Below, piece by piece: positions 60,912 through 64,000 of a stretch of 64,000 nucleotides of DNA. Origin of the DNA: CAIYRG01 sp964494505 (lineage in GTDB: Bacteria > Pseudomonadota > Alphaproteobacteria > Micropepsales > Micropepsaceae); the NCBI GenBank assembly GCA_964494505.1, contig CAZBRO010000022.1, forward strand, positions 29,233 to 93,232, in the 5' to 3' direction. A program made the translations under genes and the position numbers. How positions within the stretch are numbered: the stretch's first letter is position 1; each line of letters begins with the position of its first letter. The notes under the pieces were generated by a model. That model saw only the letters and a program-made list of their open reading frames with translations, searched no databases and had not been told where the DNA came from.

Positions 60912-62246
60912 GTGAGCGGCGAAAAGGACACGATTTTTGCCCTTGCCAGTGCTTCCGGGCGGGCTGGTGTGGCGGTGGTGAGAGTGTCCGGGCCGCGGGC
61001 CGACGCAGCGATCCGGCAACTGACCCGGTTACCACTCCCTCAGGCGCGAAAGGCGGTAGTCCGGTCACTGTTCGAATTGTCGAACAATCAGCGCATTGAC
61101 GCGGCCTTGGTCCTGCGATTTCCCGCCCCCCAGTCCTATACCGGCGAGAATGTGGTGGAATTTCAGATACATGGAGGCCGAGCGGTCATGGCCTCTTTGG
61201 TTTCTGCACTGGCTTGCATAGCGGGTTTTCGGCCTGCCGAGCCTGGCGAATTCACGCGGCGGGCGGTGGAAAATGGGAAGCTTGACCTGACTCAGGCGGA
61301 AGCAATCGCCGATCTCGTAAATGCCGATACCGAGGCCCAACGGCGTCAAGCCTTACGGCAGCATGACGGCTATCTGTCCGCGCTTTACGAGGATTGGCGA
61401 ACGCGCCTGATTCGGGCCGCGGCCTGGATCGAAGCCGGCATCGATTTCGCGGATGAGGAGATTCCAGCCGGGACGCTGGAGCTGAGCCACGCTTCGCTTG
61501 CGGCAATCCTTTCGGAAATCCGGGGGCATCTGGACGATTCGCGGCGCGGCGAAATCCTGCGCGAGGGCTTCCATGTGGCGGTGATCGGTCCGCCCAATGC
61601 GGGGAAGAGTTCGCTGGTCAATGCTTTGGCCCAGCGGGACGTCGCCATCGTATCCGACATTCCAGGCACGACGCGCGATGTGATCGAAGTGAAGCTCGAT
61701 CTGGGCGGCTACCCGGTGATACTGGCCGATACTGCGGGATTACGGGAATCGGAGGACCGGATCGAACAGGAAGGCGTGCGCCGCGCTCATGCTCGGGCCG
61801 ATGCGGCCGATTTCCGGCTGCTGGTGTTGGACGGAATGGCGGCCGATTCTTCCCCCAACGGGTTACGTGGCCTGGACGTCGGTGGAGAGAAAAGCGCCGG
61901 CCTCGTGGTTTGGAACAAGGCGGACCTGGCTTCAGCGAAGGCTCGCGAGGGCTTTTGGATTTCGGCCAAGACGGGGCAGGGGCTTCCGGAATTGATCGGC
62001 GCGCTTACTGATGCGGCCGCAAATAGGCTTGATCAGGATGAAGCGCCTGTGTTGACCCGGGAGCGCCACCGCAAGGCGCTGGAGGCGGCGGCATCGGCGC
62101 TGGAGTCTGCTTCGGCCGCGAAGGATCCCGAATTGGCGGCCGAGCATCTGCGGCTTTCTTTGCGTGCCATCGGCCGCATCACCGGCAGGGTAGATTTGGA
62201 TGAATTGCTCGATGTGGTCTTCCGTGATTTCTGCATCGGCAAATGA
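60912..62246 (+). CDS. mnmE: tRNA modification GTPase MnmE
   Basis: 444 aa. It partners MnmG in 5-carboxymethylaminomethyl modification of wobble U34. N-terminal folate-binding domain, helical domain, inserted G domain (GPPNAGKSSL; DIPGTTRD; DTAGLRES; NKAD) and C-terminal FCIGK are all present. The GTG at 60912 has GGAAGG 6 bases upstream. Confidence 0.96.
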   Translation: MSGEKDTIFALASASGRAGVAVVRVSGPRADAAIRQLTRLPLPQARKAVVRSLFELSNNQRIDAALVLRFPAPQSYTGENVVEFQIHGGRAVMASLVSALACIAGFRPAEPGEFTRRAVENGKLDLTQAEAIADLVNADTEAQRRQALRQHDGYLSALYEDWRTRLIRAAAWIEAGIDFADEEIPAGTLELSHASLAAILSEIRGHLDDSRRGEILREGFHVAVIGPPNAGKSSLVNALAQRDVAIVSDIPGTTRDVIEVKLDLGGYPVILADTAGLRESEDRIEQEGVRRAHARADAADFRLLVLDGMAADSSPNGLRGLDVGGEKSAGLVVWNKADLASAKAREGFWISAKTGQGLPELIGALTDAAANRLDQDEAPVLTRERHRKALEAAASALESASAAKDPELAAEHLRLSLRAIGRITGRVDLDELLDVVFRDFCIGK

Positions 62247-62247
62247 A

Positions 62248-62263
62248 TGTTTCACGTGAAACA
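62248..62263. promoter_or_regulatory. parS centromere site
   Basis: TGTTTCACGTGAAACA, a perfect 16-bp palindrome identical to the universal parS consensus bound by ParB. It lies between mnmE and mnmG, about 11 kb from the putative origin, as expected for an origin-proximal partition site. parA and parB probably lie just past the window. Confidence 0.95.
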
Positions 62264-62305
62264 CCCGGCCTTGCTGCCTGGGCCGAGAGGACGTAAATCC
62301 GCGCC

Positions 62306-64000
62306 ATGAACTTCGATGTGATCGTAATCGGGGGTGGACACGCGGGCTGCGAAGCGGCGGCGGCCGCCGCGCGTGCGGGGGCCAGCACGCTCCTCTTGAC
62401 CCATCGCAAGGACACCATTGGCGAGATGTCCTGCAATCCCGCTATAGGCGGCCTTGGCAAAGGCCACCTCGTCCGTGAGATCGATGCGCTCGATGGCCTC
62501 ATGGGCCGGGTGGCTGACGCGGCAGGGATCCAGTTCCGGCTGCTCAATCGCCGCAAAGGCCCCGCCGTTCGGGGTCCGCGCGCCCAGGCCGACCGCAGAC
62601 TCTACAAGCAGGCGATGCAGGCAGCCCTTGCGGGAACGGCGAACCTCACCATCGCCGAAGGCTCTGCGGAAGACCTGATCCTGGAACGCGGGGCCGTGGC
62701 CGGCCTCGTCACCGCTGACGGACAGCGCTTCCGGGCGTCCTCCATCGTGCTCACAACGGGCACGTTTCTGGGCGGGCTGATCCATATCGGCGAACGGAAG
62801 ATCCCGGCCGGTCGCGTGGGCGAGGCGCCGTCCATCGGATTATCCGCGACCTTGCGGGGGTTCGGCCTTTCCATGGGCCGGTTGAAGACCGGGACTCCGC
62901 CCCGGCTCGATGGGCGGACCATCGCTTGGGACCAATTGGAGCGTCAGGCGGGAGACGATCCGCCCTCCCCGTTCTCGTTCCTGACCACCCATATCACGAC
63001 GCCGCAAATATCCTGCCACATCACCGGCACGACGGCCGCGACGCACGCCATTATCCGGGCCAATCTGCATCGCGCGCCCATGTATTCCGGTCAGATTGAA
63101 AGCACCGGTCCACGCTATTGCCCGTCCATCGAGGATAAGGTGGTGCGCTTTGCGGGGCGCGAAGGGCACCAGATTTTCCTCGAACCCGAAGGGCTGGACG
63201 ACGACACGGTCTACCCCAACGGAATTTCCACCTCGCTCCCGGAAGAGGTTCAGCGCGATCTCCTGAAAACGATCCCAGGATTGGAAACCGCGGTCATGCG
63301 CCGGCCTGGCTACGCCATCGAGTACGATTATGTCGATCCGCGCGAGCTGCATCCCTCTCTGGAGCTGAAACGCATTCCGGGGCTCTTTCTCGCCGGGCAG
63401 ATCAACGGCACGACGGGTTATGAGGAAGCCGCCGCGCAAGGGTTGATGGCCGGAGTGAATGCGGCACGCCGGGCGGGCGGGTCCGATCCGTTCCTGTTGG
63501 ATCGGGCTCAGGCCTATATTGGCGTGCTGATCGACGATCTGGTGACGCGCGGCGTTACCGAGCCCTATCGTATGTTCACCTCGCGCGCCGAATATCGCCT
63601 GACGCTCCGGGCCGATAATGCCGATCAGCGGCTGACGGCCCTCGGAGACAGGAGAGGGATCGTAGGCCCGGAACGCCGCGCCGCCTTCACCCGCAAACTC
63701 GCCGAACTCGAAAGCGCGCGAGCATTGGCGAAGACCCTGGTTCTTACCTCCTCCGAAGCTGCGAAAAAGGGCATCGCGATTCGCCAGGACGGAGCCCGGC
63801 GGACCGCACTGGAATTGCTGGCGCTTCCCGACGTCGACATGGCGCGGCTTATTCCGATTTGGCCGGAGCTCGCCCAATTTCCAGCCAACATAAAGGAACA
63901 GCTGGAAATCGACGCCCATTACGCGGGCTATCTCGATCGCCAGGATGCCGACATCATCGCCTTTCGCCGGGACGAATCCCTGCTGGTGGGGCAGGCGCGC
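62306..64000 (+). CDS. mnmG: tRNA uridine-5-carboxymethylaminomethyl enzyme MnmG, 3' end outside window
   Basis: 565 residues visible, frame open to the edge. FAD-binding VIVIGGGHAGCEAA, the signature CNPAIGGLGKGHLVREIDAL (residues about 46-65), LTTGTFLGGLIHIG and GQINGTTGYEEAAAQG are intact. It starts at the ATG after the parS site; a 20-codon ORF beginning at 62247 ends in an ATGA overlap with this start. Confidence 0.95.
   Translation, partial: MNFDVIVIGGGHAGCEAAAAAARAGASTLLLTHRKDTIGEMSCNPAIGGLGKGHLVREIDALDGLMGRVADAAGIQFRLLNRRKGPAVRGPRAQADRRLYKQAMQAALAGTANLTIAEGSAEDLILERGAVAGLVTADGQRFRASSIVLTTGTFLGGLIHIGERKIPAGRVGEAPSIGLSATLRGFGLSMGRLKTGTPPRLDGRTIAWDQLERQAGDDPPSPFSFLTTHITTPQISCHITGTTAATHAIIRANLHRAPMYSGQIESTGPRYCPSIEDKVVRFAGREGHQIFLEPEGLDDDTVYPNGISTSLPEEVQRDLLKTIPGLETAVMRRPGYAIEYDYVDPRELHPSLELKRIPGLFLAGQINGTTGYEEAAAQGLMAGVNAARRAGGSDPFLLDRAQAYIGVLIDDLVTRGVTEPYRMFTSRAEYRLTLRADNADQRLTALGDRRGIVGPERRAAFTRKLAELESARALAKTLVLTSSEAAKKGIAIRQDGARRTALELLALPDVDMARLIPIWPELAQFPANIKEQLEIDAHYAGYLDRQDADIIAFRRDESLLVGQAR

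Noticed and set aside
62840..63919. 359-codon minus-strand open frame opposite mnmG
   Set aside because: mnmG is strongly supported in this stretch; the reverse frame shows no family features.

Overview
The window is a GC-rich chromosomal segment of a motile alphaproteobacterium. It encodes short Caulobacter-sized flagellins with FlaF and FlbT, has sigma-54-type flagellin promoters, and has a hemE / kinase-pyrophosphorylase divergence with a CtrA-type site and GANTC motifs, which is the layout of the Caulobacter replication origin. It also carries a perfect parS site beside mnmE/mnmG. Genus cannot be fixed from sequence alone; a Caulobacterales/Rhizomicrobium-like relative would fit. No rRNA, tRNA or CRISPR array was recognised.

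Layout. 0-4 kb: a 5'-truncated glycoside-hydrolase-like gene, then pseB and pseC (first steps of pseudaminic acid synthesis). 4-12.4 kb: flagellin locus, with two 274-residue flagellin genes in the same orientation flanking a two-gene unit (ATP-grasp ligase plus PLP decarboxylase), followed by flbT-flaF and a divergent TPR/glycosyltransferase-like gene. 12.3-17 kb: lipoprotein, esterase, gluQ, a small unknown protein, a DUF885 peptidase and hisE. 17-30 kb: a long leftward housekeeping run in transcription order rsmI, yraN, BON lipoprotein, sirB1-like, gshB, nitroreductase, tsaB, rimI, fur-family, plsC, miaB, phoH, ybeY, corC-like, lnt, XRE regulator. 30-38 kb: lpoA-like, hemW/rdgB/rph, hrcA-grpE, a small membrane protein, dapB and a periplasmic TPR protein. 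38.2-40.0 kb: a complete 1831-bp IS1595-family element with four small passenger ORFs, inserted with an 8-bp duplication into an ada-type AraC/alkyltransferase gene. 40.9-47.9 kb: DUF2244, glycine-zipper lipoprotein, nth, lipoprotein, pfkB kinase, yjbQ, smr, mltA, Tim44-like, secB. 47.8-55.7 kb: dnaQ, coaE, aroE, maf and ppsR running left and hemE, hemH, hemJ and rho running right from the putative origin at about 51.4-51.6 kb. 55.7-60.8 kb: a PIN-toxin remnant, YqhA-like and CDF-like membrane proteins, quinone reductase, dienelactone hydrolase and a DUF255 thioredoxin-like protein. 60.9-64 kb: mnmE, parS and mnmG (cut by the window edge).

How it works together. Left of the origin the nearest genes run leftward and right of it rightward, so they are co-oriented with replication; parS lies about 11 kb away. 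The left quarter is a flagellar filament module: filament genes, a translational brake (FlbT), FlaF, probable pseudaminic-acid supply and a candidate modifying TPR protein. The least explained part is the ATP-grasp/decarboxylase pair held between the flagellin genes. The clearest recent genome change is the IS1595 insertion that removes the natural C-terminus of Ada.
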